64,000 nucleotides of DNA. Source: Punica granatum. Taxonomy: Eukaryota; Streptophyta; Magnoliopsida; Myrtales; Lythraceae. A model generated the notes under the pieces. The model searched no databases, was not told the origin of the DNA, and saw only the letters and a list, made by a program, of their open reading frames with translations. Shown in pieces: positions 34,707 through 48,145 of this stretch (within the stretch, counting starts at the first letter, position 1; each line of letters begins with the position of its first letter). The translations under genes were made by a program, and so were the position numbers. Location of the stretch: assembly GCF_007655135.1 (NCBI RefSeq), contig NC_045127.1:41985538-42049537 (forward strand), given 5' to 3'.

Positions 34707-36866
34707 ATGGAGATCAGGGGACCAAGGGCGGCAATGCCCGCTGAGGAGGGAAGGTACGGAAGACTTTGTGCCCGAACAGGCACCAAGGTCTGCTCCTTCT
34801 GGTTAGAGGGACGATGTACCCGGAACCCGTGCAGGTTCCTGCACGTGGAATTGCCGCCCCCGCGGAACAACAAGATCGCCTGCCGTCACCCCGCGGTGAA
34901 GCCGAAGAGCGGAGGAGGGGCAAGCAACGGCGAGGGTTCGAAAGGAAAAGACGGGTTCAAGCCAGAGGAGCGACTCTGTCAGCACTGGGCTTCTGGCATC
35001 AGTTGCGTGAAAGGCGACAAGTGCGAATTTCGGCATTCTTGGTCCCGCGGTGAAGGCTTCAGCTTGCTGGCCAAACTTGATGGGCATGACAAGGTATATA
35101 CATTGTCTGTCACATGAGTACAGAACATCTAAGTCTGTTAATGTTCTATTATGTTACAGCTCTGCGTAGAATTTAGTCATCGGATCATTGGTACTTTGCT
35201 CGCTGTTCCCTTCCATGTGGGTTGGGTTCTCTTCTCTTCTCACCATTGTTATGTTCCATTCGTTCCAGGGGATTGCTGGGATCGCGTTTCCATCAGGATT
35301 GGACAAACTCTATACCGGCAGCAATGACGGAATGGTGAAAATTTGGGACTGCCACACTGGGCAGTGTTCCGACACGGTCAATGTGGGCAGTGAAGTTGGC
35401 TGTTTAATCTCTGAGGGTCCGTGGGTGTTCGCTGGCTTGCGGAATGTCATTAAGGTGGGTGACTGAGTGAGATACTACTTGATTGAGCCTTTTCGTACGT
35501 AGTTGGACTTATTTTCCTCCAAGCTATATGCTGATCGATAGGCTTTCTTAATCGTCCAGGCATGGAACGTCGAGAACGGTGCTGTCTTTGATCTTCAATT
35601 TTCTTCCGGGCTGGTTTTCTCGATGGTCGTCGACAACAACATGCTCTTTGCTGGGTGCCAGGTGAATTGCTTGTTGATTGCTTCATTGTTTGATCTTTTC
35701 GAGACTTCCGTTGTTATGTGGTGCTTAGTGCTGAAACGGATGGGAATACATGGAAGAATTTGAAATTTCACATTTATGATCTGCTGTAATTGAATTGCTT
35801 ATTGGCTGGTTTCATTAATGTTATGTGATTTTGTTATTAAATCGTTTTATCTGTCTGTTTTGGCCTCAGAATGGTGATATAATGGTTTGGAGAGGCACTT
35901 CGCTGACAAGCCCCCCGCAGCTGCTGACAACCTTAAAAGGCCATACCCGAGCAGTTGTTTCACTGGTTATTGGGGCCAATCGGCTGTACACTGGTTCCGT
36001 GGACCACACTATAAGGGTAAGCTTGGCCTAACTGCCGACGAATCTCTTTTGGATTTCAATTTCTTTTGCTATCGGTGAAGTGATGGTAGTGAATATGACC
36101 CGCTGATTAGATTGATTTTCTTCATCAACCTGATATTTGGTTAATTGTTTGATCTGTTCCTGTTTCAGGTTTGGGATATCCAAAATTTAGTGTGTATCAC
36201 AACGCTAAAGGGGCATACTAATGTGGTGATGTCCGTCCTCTGCTGGGACAACTACCTGCTGTCTTGCTCATTGGACCAGACAATCAAAGTCTGGGCTGCA
36301 ACTTCACCCGGGGGCAGGGATTTAGAAGTTATATACACCCACAATGAGGATCATGTATGTCATCTTGTCGTCGCTGCTGTTCCTTTTGTCCCGTAGTATA
36401 TACGTCAGGACTTGTAGCGACTCTCGTCGATCTCAAATGTTAATTATGTCTGCGTTGGCTTGTTAATAACAGGAAGTCCTTGCACTCAAAGGGATGCATG
36501 ACATGGAAGGAAAACCCATCCTACTCTGCTCCTGCGACGACGACACTGTGCACCTTTACGAGCTTCCAACGTAAGTAAACTATTTTGATCTCATTCTCGA
36601 CACCTTGATTGCTTTCCGGTTCATAAGGTTTGATATGCTTTCTTTCAGCTGTGTTGCATTAGCTAAAATTAACTGATCTGACCATTTTCCTTTCATATTG
36701 TTTTCTTGCAATTTATAGGTTTGCCGAGAGGGGCCGGATATATTCACGGTGCAAAGTTCTAGCCCTGCAAGTTGCTCCCACAGGTGGCCTCTTCTTCACT
36801 GGTGATGGAGTCGGAACGTTGAACGTGTGGAAGTGGTCGGGAGAGCTGAAGCAAGGGATGTTGTGA
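34707..36866 (+). CDS. ZFWD-type CCCH zinc-finger / WD40 protein, intact
   Basis: Seven exons with GT-AG introns: 34707-35093, 35269-35454, 35560-35661, 35870-36016, 36169-36354, 36473-36570, 36719-36866. Product 417 aa, close to the 420-440 aa of Arabidopsis ZFWD proteins. The start MEIRGPRAAMPAEEG is the first ATG after the 5' UTR. CCCH finger 1 (CX7CX4CX3H) is at residues 29-46 and finger 2 (CX8CX5CX3H) at 91-110. Seven WD repeats from about 120 to the end should form one beta-propeller; examples are GMVKIWD, HTIRVWD and QTIKVWA. The last repeat ends VWKWSGELKQGML. Family members are predicted RNA-binding scaffold proteins; the precise role is unknown. Introns after exons 1-5 are all phase 0. 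A deleted copy lies at 52441. The gene sits 0.8 kb after a solo LTR. Confidence 0.9.
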
Positions 36867-37660
36867 TCTGTCCAATCAATCTTTTTTAGTTCAAAGCTGG
36901 ACAGACCGGCCGGTCGAGAATTCTTTTTCAACTGTCTTGGGAATTTAGGCCTAAGATAAGATGATGAGATATATTTGTGGATACCCAGATTGGGATTCGC
37001 TCTCTAAGCCAATATCTCTTGTGTATATGTACGCTGATAATTTTTGAAATGAAGGATTTCAGCTATTCTTTGCAGTACTGATGGGGCATCCGTATAAATT
37101 TGTCATCCTTATCTTTTTAACTTTTGTTTTTCCTTGTCCTATGTTTTAAGATATGGCTGGTAATCGATAGTCTTTCCGCAAAATGCTGCTCTTAATAATC
37201 GGAAAGAATATATTTGATTCAAGTGACAAACTGGTGACAAGCTAATTAAGATTTATCGAACGAGAACATCAGCAGAAGGATACGTCGTCCGAGTTTCTAT
37301 TCAGATGCTGATAGAGAAATCTTGCATAAAGAACTAATCATATATATGATAAAGATTCGTGCGAGGGAAGTTAGGCTCCAACCCTCTCAAGGAAGCAAAG
37401 CAAGCTGTCATTCTCTGCTTGGAGCCAAAGCCGAAGGTCGATAACTTTGAGGTTCTACTTATACCGGTTTTACTTCAATGAAGAAAGAATCAACCCACTA
37501 CCCTCACTGCTGTTTTGTTTGAAGTTTGTATCAGCCCGATCAATTGATTGCAGCTCTTTTTTACGTGTGCACCTTAGTATTCCTAATCCCAATGTGGCCC
37601 AACCAATCAAATTTGAGCAACTACCAGCACGTTTGGTCGACCGGACCGGCTACGATAGGT
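36867..37660. other. ZFWD 3' UTR and downstream flank
   Basis: About 790 bp without a recognised gene; the 71-codon frame at 37447 has no support. It ends at the block junction, where RPA exon 2 sequence begins. The same DNA lies at 54203-54996. Confidence 0.6.
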
Positions 37661-39160
37661 GATACATCTCGAGGCAACATCAATTGCACAGCCTTGCTTT
37701 GGTGAAGATGAGTTAATCCCGAGGCAGCAATTCCATTTTCAACCCATTAGTGACATCGAGGGGTTGGAGAGCAACAGCATTGTGGATGTGATTGGTGTGG
37801 TCTGCTTTATTAGCCCTGCATCATCAATAATGAGGAAAAATGGCACCGAAACTCTGAAGAGAACACTCCGATTGAAGGATGAGTCAGGGCGAAGTGTGGA
37901 GCTGACAATGTGGAGAAGTTTCTGTAATGCAGGAGGCCAAAGGCTGCAGACTCTCTGTGATTCTGGCCATTCTCCAGTTCTTGCCGTAAAATCGGGCAGG
38001 ATCAGTGAATTTAATGGGAAGGCAATTGGTACAATTTCTTCGACGCAGCTAACTATAGATCCTGATATTGAAGAGGCCAGAAGGTTGAAGGAATGGTTTG
38101 ATAGGGAAGGCAAGGATGGTCCCACTGTTTCTATTTCCAGAGAAGTTTCAACTATAAGCCGGACAGATGTGAGGAAGACAATATCCCAGATCAAAGATGA
38201 GAAACTGGGCACTTCGGAGAAGCCGGATTGGATCGCAGTATGTGCGACCATTATGTATATAAAGAATGATAACTTCTGCTACATGGGATGCCCAATAATG
38301 ATAGGAGATCGACAATGCAACAAGAAGGTCACAAACAATGGGATGGGAAGTATAGATGTGATCGCTGTGATCGATGTGTTGATGAATGCGATTACCGGTA
38401 CATTCTCCAGCTTCAGATACAGGACCATACTGGGATAGGTTGGGTGACTGCTTATCAGGAAGCAGGTGAGGAGATAATGGGAGTGTCTGCAAAGGAAATG
38501 TTTCAGCTGAGGGCCGAAGGGGAAGACGAGAGATTCGGAGAAATTCTCCGAAGGGTTCTTTTCACCAAATATGTATTTAAGCTGAAGGTGAAGGAAGAGA
38601 TGTTCAGTGATGAGCAGCGTGTGAAGTCAACAGTGGTAAAAGCTGATAAGATGAACTTTCCATCTGAGTCTCGGTTCCTTCTGGACTTGCTGGACAAGAG
38701 CACCAGTGATGTCGCAGGTTCTGCTGTTAAGATGGAACCTAATGCCATCCCCAGTTCTACAATGAGCGGATTGGCAGGGGGAAGCAGTGGGGTCGTGCAA
38801 CAGCCTTCAGCATTGGGTGGGAGCTATCCAGTGGGTCCTGCAACAACACAGTCGGGTCAGTATGGAAGTCCATATGGTGGTTCTAGGGTCCCTGGGACAA
38901 GCCCGCTGAACCCATCAAGCTGTACGAGCAGTGGCGCAATTGGACACAGCTCAGCGAACTGCGCGAGCATCATGGGTGGGCCGACTCCGGCAACGGGCGG
39001 GCAGTATACAAGCCGAGCTGCTTATGGGCAAGGAGCGAGCGGGGGTGCTTCTGATATGTGCTACAAGTGCCACCAGACAGGGCATTGGGCAAGAGACTGC
39101 CCAGGGCTCAGTTCTGTCCCTCCAGCTTATGGAGGGAGGTATGGAACAGTTCCGAGGTGA
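37661..39160 (+). pseudogene. 5'-truncated RPA1 pseudogene (block 2)
   Basis: It corresponds to RPA exon 2 from 21347 to the stop and lacks the promoter, exon 1, DBD-F, the linker and most of DBD-A. A one-base deletion near 38341 (AACAATGGGGATGG became AACAATGGGATGG) shifts the frame inside the DBD-C zinc region. The reading frame therefore splits into 37659-38438 and 38288-39160. The first C-terminal zinc knuckle has lost its second cysteine (CTSCGAIGH to CTSSGAIGH); the second knuckle is intact. A change specific to this copy is ATG to ATA near 38155. It cannot encode an RPA large subunit. Confidence 0.9.
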
Positions 39161-39930
39161 AAGCCTTATCGTCCTCCTTTTTAATCTTGGTTACGTTGGC
39201 TCCTATTTTTGTGATTAGTTATTTAGTAGTTTGTTTTTGTTTGGAGCTTTGGGCTGATGTATAAGCTTTTGGACACCTCTAGCTTTATGTGTAAATTTGT
39301 AATGGTGACCCAAATATGTACTTTCATAATCGAATGAAACGTTGTAGGATGTAGAGTTGACGTGGTTTGGAGTCCTAGAAAGCAAAGCGCGTTTGATGAT
39401 GTTGGGTTGCACAAAACGCCTAGTAGGATGAAGGTTTAGCGGAAGAATGTTGATGCCAAGTTGAAGCTCAAGCTCATTTAGGTGTCAATTGGTTCGAGTA
39501 TTATTAGATTAGTCTGGATTGTCAGATTTTAGAAATGTAATATTATTACTTGTTATACGGTATGCTATTTCGCACAAAAAATTGATTACATAGAATTTAT
39601 TGATAAGATATGTAAGTGCACGACAAGTTTTTTACTTTATGAACTTAATATAAGAAAATAATTAGATTTAAATTTAAATACACATTATAAATCACTGGAG
39701 ATTACACACACGCGGTGTATAATGTAATCTAAGTTATATAAAAATAAAATAAAAAATCAACAAAGGGAATGGATAGTGAGGAGGGAGAAACGGAAGACGA
39801 GATGAGAGAGAAGAAGAGTGAAGGGGAAGTGGGACACGTGTGAAAAGCAGAATGATTTGTGAAATGACGTATAATTATTTTTATCATTTGGTTCCCATTC
39901 TTTTATATCATTTTTCTTCTTTTTCATTTA
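39161..39930. other. RPA 3' flank, block 2 copy
   Basis: Duplicate of 22848-23606 with scattered substitutions. No gene. Confidence 0.6.
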
Positions 39931-39940
39931 GTCAAGATAA

Positions 39941-40486
39941 CGAAAAAGGCGGTTAATTTCAACGCTTTTGCCATTTTAATTCTTAACTTTTTTTTTTCTT
40001 GTTTTTGCCCTCAACCTTTTAGGTTTATGCCACTTTGGTCCTACCAGAAGGGACAACGGACGAGGAAGGGAGTGGGAGGGGTGTCGATTGGCGGCCAACC
40101 TTACCTCAGAGGTCGTTGGTATTGTCTAGGGGTGTCACGACCTCAGAGGTGGTGTAGGAGTCGTTATCCGACGCCTCCAGCCCATCCCTCTTCTCCGAAA
40201 GTGACATCACCATCCTCTCCTTTTCTTTTCCTCTTTTTCTTGGTTTTTTATTTTTCAAAAATTTAATTTTTATTTTACAAAATATTAAATTAATTTTTTT
40301 GTGACATGTGGCTTTCTCATATTCTATTTAAAATCCACATCAGTGGCTTTCAACAAAAAAAGTGAGTTAGGACCAAAGTGGCAAAAACGTGAAAGATTGA
40401 TGATAAAAATAGCCAAAAAAAGGTTTAGGACTAAAGTGGCAAAAACGTCAAACATTGAGGGCCAAGATTGCTTTTTTTTTTTTCCT
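39941..40486. mobile_element. Mutator-like inverted-repeat element (copy 2, internally deleted)
   Basis: Counterpart of 23616-24272. It lacks about 110 bp after GCCACTTTGGTCCTACC, so CCTACC joins directly to AGAAGGGACAACGG. The right flank TTAAGATTA is kept, while the left flank has changed to TCAAGATAA. Confidence 0.6.
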
Positions 40487-40495
40487 TTAAGATTA

Positions 40496-41484
40496 TTGAA
40501 GGCAAGTCAGTAAAATTTCAGTATAAATACCTACTAAGGGACAACGGGTTCTCTCTTTATATAGTTGTATAAGTATATTATACCCGTTAAAGACTAAGTA
40601 TAAAGCAGTTTGTGAAGTAGGATATAAATATTGTTTTCCACATAAATTTGAAATAATACCTTTTAAATAGTAAGAGCTGGGAAATAAAATAATTAAGTGG
40701 GAAATGAAATGGCCTTAGCTTGGAGCTGGGAAATGAGAGAGGATATGAGAAAATAGTGGGAGTAATTAATTTGGTAATTAAAGGTAGTGTATGAATTTAT
40801 TAAATTTTCTTTAACTTCTTTTTCACAGGACTAGTCTTAATTAGTTATTAGTCATTTAGTCTGCGCACAGGGCGGACTCCGGTTTTTTTTTATAGTTATT
40901 TTTTATTGGATTTTCAAAACTAAAATTAATGAAATAATTGTGTGGAAATTCATGTTATACATTAATTAAGGGAGACTCGAGAAGTCAATCGATGAGCACA
41001 CTTGAAAAGTTCATGTGGAAGGTTCTTATAGACCAAACAAAAAGTTCTCGTTCATTGGAGTCTACTTAATTATATATAATGGATAATAGATCGTTCATTG
41101 GAGTCTACTTAATTATATATAATAGATAGATGGATATATCATTTTCTTATATGGGCCATAAGGAAGAAGAAAAGTTATGAACTATCTTCCTTTCTTATAT
41201 GTGATATTTATATTTTTATATCTTATATGTGTTATCTCATTTTATCCTATATCTTATCTAATGCTATTATTTAAGGAAAATTTTATTTCATAACTACCAA
41301 CATTTTTCTTAAAATGAATATTTTTATTTTGTTATTAAAATCTCTTCTATTTCAACAATATATTGAAAATGAAAAATAGTAAAAGTCCCCTATTCTATTA
41401 CCTCAAAAATTTCATCCAAAATTTTTTATGGCGGTTCTTCTGGTCGTCATTTTTAAAAATATATAAAGGTAACCCGAGTATGGC
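40496..41484. other. intergenic AT-rich DNA, block 2 copy
   Basis: Duplicate of 24282-25282, including the CGTTCATTGGAGTCT double repeat (41049-41125). No gene. Confidence 0.5.
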
Positions 41485-43472
41485 TGGAGCAAGTTTATGA
41501 TGGGTAGCAACATTGGTTAGGTGGTTTTGTTCATAATGTTGGGTTTGCTTCTTCTGTGGTCGTTAAGATGTGGGTTGTGTGAACCAGGCTTGATACGGCT
41601 TGAGATTGGGGACATCAGAGAGTAATTTTAGAGCTGGAGTTCGAGGTTGTTATCATGTTTCTATCCGAGAGGCATCTTGGAAGTGGCCTGTCTAGTGCTC
41701 TTGTTCGTGAAATGTACTAATTATTGACTCGTGATTGGTCATTATTCGTCATACTTATTGTGAAAGAAATACGTGCGCAGACTAACCGTCTAATTTTGCC
41801 TTTTCATTTCCAACTGGTCTTGATAGGTTGAGTCACTGCCCAACTGGGCTATGTTTATTGTTGTTTGGTGATGCTTCAAGGGTCTCCATGCTTCGTTACT
41901 GTATTGCTTAGACTTTTTTAATCGTATTTAGGGCTTCGTCCCTTTCACAACAAAAAAGAAAAAAAAATCATCCATTATCTAGTCCACTATCTATTTTTAT
42001 AAATCAGCAAATGTTCTACTTTCAAATAAGGATTACGAATAAAAAGCCATCAGATTATTATTCTGTGGTAGATTTGCATATTTCAAATAGATATATTAGA
42101 GGCTACTAGATAAAATTTTGGAAGAAATCTCTTTAAAGATTTATAACGTTTGAAAAGATAATTTAGGGATTAAGTTTATACTCGAAAAGATTTTTAACGG
42201 TAAATTCCAATCACACCCGTCTTGGTCCGTTTGGTTTTGGAGTTGGAATTTTGTTACATCCCAATCCAACCTAATAAGGACAGAAGTATATTTATTATAT
42301 ATATATATATATTATATATAATATATGGAAAATTTATTATTAAAAATTTATTGTATAATTGTTAGAAAAAATTAGATGTGGGAAATTATGTGAATATAAA
42401 ATAGATGAGAAATTTATTATTAAAATTTTTTTGTAATAATAGTTAGGAAAAAGTATGAGTAAGAATTGAATATCAAATGGGAGAAAAGACATAAAAATAA
42501 TTATTATATTATTAAATCGAAGGAATAATAGAGTAGAGTGAAATGGAATATAATAATGATTTTGAAACCACAACTTCCCCTAAAATAATTTTGAAAAATA
42601 AAAGTATTGTTGGATGGAATTTATATTTACCTAATTTTACTCCGAAAATAAAAAAAGTAAAGAATAAAATAACAGCGTCTTAGCAACGCTGGTTGTCCCG
42701 TGTATATATACATATACACATAGCTGTTAGCACCGTCTTAAGTCTGTTCCTATCAATCACATACACTCTCAGTCTCAGACTGGACGCTCTCTCTCATCTT
42801 TGCGCTCGCGCGCGCTCGCGCGCACACGATGTCTCTCCGTCGATTGGTATAAGGGTTTATGAGAGGGAGGTTAGTAGAGGAATCGTATCGTCCTCACTAA
42901 GGTATGAAACCTCATAGAGGGCATCAAGTTTACTTCTGAAGGACTTCCGGAAATGAGTCTCAATGAAAAGGCTCATGTCAGTAACCGGGGGAGTATTTTC
43001 AGAAGAGGAAGTCATAGTGTTTGTAAACTCCAGGCTTGGGGGGAAGAATTCTTCAGTAAATCAGCAAAACTAGGCTCTGATACCAATTCTAGGTGAGGTT
43101 AGGGAAATGCAATAGCATTAACAACATAAGCCCTGAGGTATGTGTAACTATATGCTTTTGGCGAGCTTCAACGTCTCTCTTGGGCAACATGCTCAAGCCC
43201 TTGCGTTGTGTTACACACATCCTCAGAACTTATACTGGTAATACCACTGATTCCCTAGAATTACCTCGGATCGAATATCTGAGAGATATTATTCTTTCTG
43301 ATGTGCAGGATCATCATGCGAGGCAAGCACAGAGCGTACTCAAATTCTTTCTGATGTGCAGGATTCTTATGCAAGGCAAGAACAGAGCATATTCGGAGTT
43401 AACTCCTGGTATTGAAGAATTACTTCGAACTCTAAGAACCCTTTAGCCCGGAATAAAGAAAGTTAGAATGGT
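41485..43472. repeat. 2-kb sub-repeat p4 (block 2)
   Basis: Same parts in the same order as p1: empty LTR site near 42026 (CAAATAAGGATTACG), orphan ZFWD promoter with TATA near 42702, copia primer site at 43073-43085. Confidence 0.7.
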
Positions 43473-44021
43473 TGGAGCAAGTTCATGATGGGTAGGAACG
43501 TTGGTTAGGTGGTTTTGCTCATAATGTTGGGTTTGCTACTTCTGTGGTTGTTGAGCTGTGGGTTGTGTGAACCAGGCTTGATACCGCTTGAGATTGGGGA
43601 CATCAGAGAGTAATTTTAGAGGTGGAGTCCGAGGTTGTTATCAAGTTACTATTCGTGAGGCATCTTGGAGGTGGCCTGTCTGGTGCTCTTGTTTGTGAAA
43701 TGTACTAATTATTGACTCGTGATTGGTCATTATTCGCCATACTTATTGCGAAAGAAATGCGTGCGCAGACTAACCGTCTAATTTTGCCTTTTCATTTCCT
43801 GTTGGTCTTGATAGGTTGAGAGACTGCCCAACTGGGCTATGTTTATTGTTGTTTGGTGACGCTTCAAGGGTCTCCATGCTTCGTTACTGTATTGCTTAGA
43901 CTTTTTTAATCGCATTTAGGGCTTCGTCCCTTTCACAACAAAAAAGAAAAAAAAATCATCCATTATCTAGTCCATTATCTATTTTTATAAATCAGAAAAT
44001 GTTCTACTTTCAAATATGGAT
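43473..44021. repeat. sub-repeat p5, left part before LTR D
   Basis: First 550 bp of a sub-repeat, cut at CAAATATGGAT by LTR D and resuming at 48146. Confidence 0.75.
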
Positions 44022-47000
44022 TGTGCGCACTCGAATTTTAATCTCTTTGGGGTACGCATGCGTACGCCTAAATGCAACGCGGCTTGGGAGTGTCCACCTT
44101 CCCGAGGACGCGCGACGGACGCACGTGAGAAAGAGTCGCCACTTGCCATTTTACGACCCGAAGGTCGATGGCCGGCAAGTTACCCAGGTCTAGGGGTACG
44201 GGGTACACCTAATTGCCAAGGCATATGGTCTGCAAAATCCGAGGTTCCGAATTCGGGGGTTCTGTTACATGCGAGCCTATATTTCGCATGCCCTATCGAT
44301 ACTCTAGCTTGTCCAGGCTTGCGATTTCAATTTAATTACCGCTTAATTAAGTTCAGCTCATCTTATACGTTTTGACACCGTAAATTCGAAGGAACACTCC
44401 GACCGCTCACTCTCCGACCGGGGTTCTTACATGAATAAATGTACAACATAAATCCTTACATTATCCTCTCAAATAAATAAAATACAAATTACAACAACTG
44501 AATTCCGGTCGAATCGCGTTGGGTTATTATTTCACTCCTGCTCACCGTGTGGTTCTAAAAGACTAGAATTAAAATTAAGATGCGCGCTCAGTGTTAGGGG
44601 GTTAGACCCCGTGATCTACGATTGGGGCGTTGGACCCCCTATGGATTGTATCCTAAGGGATCGGGCTCGATCCGCATAACAAAACAAGTGCAAGAATGTA
44701 ACAAAACGGGCATAAATAAACAAACAATGGGGTTTTGTTATTACCGAATTTATGTGAATTAACCGATTATTAACCGGGGTATCTTGGCATGCAAATCCTA
44801 CCATAAACAGACAAAGTGGGTACAAGGTGTGAATCGATCAAGGATCGCCTCGGGAAGATATTTCGTACTTGGCATTATTTTTCGAGGACTTGACGCACGT
44901 GACGTCTATTGTCAAATCTTGTGTTTGTGAGTTGCTTTTAAAATTGTTCTACGTTGTGACACTACAGTTGTTACAAATTATTACCGAACATTGATTTCGC
45001 CCGTAAATCCTAGAACCTAGTGCCTATCCCAATATTGCTCGCTTTCATCTTAATCAAGTACACAATTAGTCTGGTATTTGTATTTTAAGCCCATTCACCC
45101 GAAGTAACTACCCGAGACTATACTAGAATAACAAAAACTCATCGGTCGAATAGAACGGGCTATGCAGATGAACCTGCGCCTAGATAAGTAGCTCATCCCT
45201 GCCCTGATACCTTAATGTTTCTCTTATTCTAACCCTAGGGGTGTCGCTAAGTTGCAAATAGACGATTTTGCCCTTGAGGTAAAAATTATTTTCGGGAATG
45301 AGAGATTACGCGGTGTCGGCCACCTCGGCCTATGACCGATGCTAACCAATCCCCTGGACCTTCCAGGGTTGTCAAGAACCCTAAAAGAGCCAAAAGATCG
45401 ATTAATCTATCCGGAAGTGATCTAAGAAAAACTTCCGCATCCCGACCTGAGTTTCTTGAAATCAGGTGAGGCCTCGAGTCAAGACGCGCAAGTCCTTCCT
45501 AGACATCCATGTCACATCGAGCCACGTGTCTCGGTTTTGATAAAATTTGCAAGTTTTGAAAAGGGCACCAACGCATGTTTGCAACCTATCGACGTGTGTT
45601 ACCGGTTTATTATCAATTCGTACAAAATTATTAGGGCCAAGAGAATTAATTAATCGCGTGAACATCCCAATTACCCCTTTAGTGGAATTATTGGTTAAAT
45701 TAATTAATATTTTTTGCCAAATGCTCTAAATATGCGGGTTTCAGACCGTCGAGCCGATCATTGATGGACCGTCCGATGCGAATCCTAATTCCCGACCACC
45801 TTGGGATTTAAAAATTAATTTTAGGTCGAGTTTGCATGATTAAGTTGACTCATGTGAGGTTTCGATCAAAAACGAGAAAATAAAGCATTTAAACACGGAT
45901 CAGGAGCACATTATCACATCAAGCACGACAAACATGCAAATTTACACAATCAGTACCGCCATGATTATGATAAACACATACAAGCATACACAAACATAAT
46001 ATTGACGAAATTGATAAAACGGCACCGACTCATGGGAGCAAAAAAATCATGCAAAGAATACGCATCATCACTTTGTATACAAATAATTACAGGAACAAAA
46101 TATTTAAACGGGGCACACACGTTGTCGATCGGGGATCCAAGTAGGTAGGGGTTGGATATTTTTAGAAAATGCCCAGGGACTGATTTGAACGACTTTTAAA
46201 GAGCAGGGACTGATTTGAAAATTCGGATAAAGTTTCGGGGATTGATTAGGAAATTCTGGAAAATTGGGGACTGTTTAAGAATTATTGAAAATATCCCAGG
46301 ACTCCTTAGGAACGATTTTGAAAGTTCGGGCTGATCTGAAAAATGAAAAAATTCCCCAAGGACTGAACTGAAAAGACACGAAAAGTTCCGGAACTGATTT
46401 AGAAAATTCTGGAAATTTCAAGGACTGATATGGAAATATTAAAATGACCGGGACTTGAACGGGAATAATTTTAAAATTCGGGGCGGATCTGAAAAAGGTG
46501 AAAATGGCCTTGGGACTAAACTGAAACAACTTGAAAAGTTCCTTGGGATGCTTGAAAAATTCTGGAGATTTCAAGGACTGATCTGGGAATATTAAAATGG
46601 CCGGGACTTGACTGAAAAGAATTTTAAAATTTTGGGCAGATCTGAAAGAATAAAAATGCGTCCTCTGGACTGAAATGAGACAAAATGGAAAGTTTGTAAA
46701 ATCGAGTTCGGGACGAATCCGATCACCCACACGACCCAATAACGCTCATTTCACATCATATTCATCCAAGCAAACATAAACATTCAGAAATGGAGCTCGA
46801 AACATGCCATTAAGTCGAGAATTTACCTAGTTCGGGAAGTTGAGGGGTGGTTTTGTAAAAAATAAAAATTAGAAAAGTTAGAAAATTTTGTCTGGGAATT
46901 GGGCCGCTTGGTTGCTAGGCCGAGTTGGGCCGAATGGGCCGGACTAGGCCGAATGGACCGCTGGGCTTCTGGACGCGGTTGGGCTGAACCGAACGCTAAC

Positions 47001-48145
47001 GGTCCGTCGCTGCTGGACTGGGCCATCACTGCCGGACCGTGCCGCAAGCTGGGCTGCTCGCGGTGTACGTCTGTTCAACCCGAAATCACGAAATCCCGAT
47101 TAGGAAAGAAATGGCTAAAATAGAGAGAAAGAGAGGGATGTTCCGGGATATTACTGCGAGGAAACGAGCTCCGAGAATCAATTGCGAGCTGGAGGAGAAG
47201 AGAAGAGTCGGGGGTGAGTTCCAGATCGAACTGAGGGGGCCAAGAGGACCCGAAAGAAAAAATCGAGCTGCGGGCCGAGTCTGTGGAGGCGAGCTGCGGG
47301 CGAGAAATGGCCGTTCGAGCTAAGGGTCTCGGTCCGAGTTCGAGCTCCGGGTTTCCGAGGGCGTGTGAGCTGAGAGTTTTTTTCTTTGAGTTTCCGTTCA
47401 AGACTTGAGCTGAGGATTCCTTTTTTTCGAGAGAGAGAATCGGCGAGCTCCCGGATTTTTTTCGTCCGTCCTTCCAAGTCCCGAGCCACGGGTTTTGTTT
47501 CGAAAAATCGAGAGAGAGAGAGAGAGAGAGAGATGGCGTTTGCGTGTCGGAAATCGTTGGCGTGTGCAGAGAAGTCGCGTGCGCAGAGGAGTTGGCGTGC
47601 GGCAGGCTCGGGTGCAGCGGCAGCCGAGGTCGCATCGGCCGTCCCTGCCATAAAAGAAAAAAAGAAAAGAAAACATGAAGGAATGAACGAGGAAGAAGAA
47701 GAAGAACTAGAAGAGGGGTAATAGGTCAACGGTCAGAAGTCTGACGAGTTCTGACCGTTTGACCCCTCTTTTTTTAAAAAAATTCGAATTCGACGCGCGT
47801 ACAAATCGAAAATTCCTCTTTTGATCGGGCGTCGTAAAAAATAATTTGAGACCGCCATCGCGCTTAGAAAAATTCGTTGATTGATATCATGCGATAAAAT
47901 TATTTCCAATCTCGAATTTTGTCCCGGATTTTGAAAATTGACGTCGATGTACGCAAAATTCGAAAACGTTTCAAATAGTATTATTTTTGAAAAAAAAATC
48001 ATAAAATTGGTGTTAGGTTAGGAAAATGTGCTATCTCCGAAAGGTCGTAAATACTACAGTAATTAATCGGAAATACTTTCCTCACGGATAGCAAAATGAC
48101 GACTTTGCCCCTCTGGTGCCGGTGGGCCAAAATTGAGTGCTGACA
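44022..48145 (-). mobile_element. solo LTR of the Tat/Ogre-like family (LTR copy D) with perfect target duplication
   Basis: 4124 bp from TGTGCGCAC to GTGCTGACA, flanked on both sides by TGGAT (44017-44021 and 48146-48150). It has canonical ends, a perfect 5-bp target duplication and no internal region. It is collinear with LTR C, including the GA run (47512-47532) and the GAA tract near 47690. It occupies the same position in its sub-repeat as LTRs C and E. Confidence 0.82.

Larger units (their letters stand above)
21347..37660. repeat. tandem block 1 (RPA exon 2 interior to ZFWD downstream)
   Basis: First of three head-to-tail copies. The order is the 3' part of RPA, the inverted-repeat element (23616), three sub-repeats (25283, 27273, 29245), the solo LTR (29794), the ZFWD gene, and 0.8 kb of flank. 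Its right end, ..CTACGATAGGT at 37660, is joined directly to GATACATCTCGAGG, which occurs in RPA exon 2 at 21347. Length 16314 bp. This block has one more 2-kb sub-repeat than blocks 2 and 3 and lacks the hAT insertion. Confidence 0.88.

Noticed and set aside
34803..35087. Minus-strand and alternative-frame ORFs over ZFWD exon 1 (also 52428-52821)
   Set aside because: Shadows of the CCCH-finger exon.
37447..37662. 71-codon ORF in ZFWD downstream DNA (also 54783)
   Set aside because: Short, no domain, crosses into the duplication junction; duplicated only as part of the block.
37661..39160. Processed (retrotransposed) RPA pseudogene
   Set aside because: The copy carries the genomic 3' flank for several kb and has no poly-A tail, so it is a segmental duplicate.
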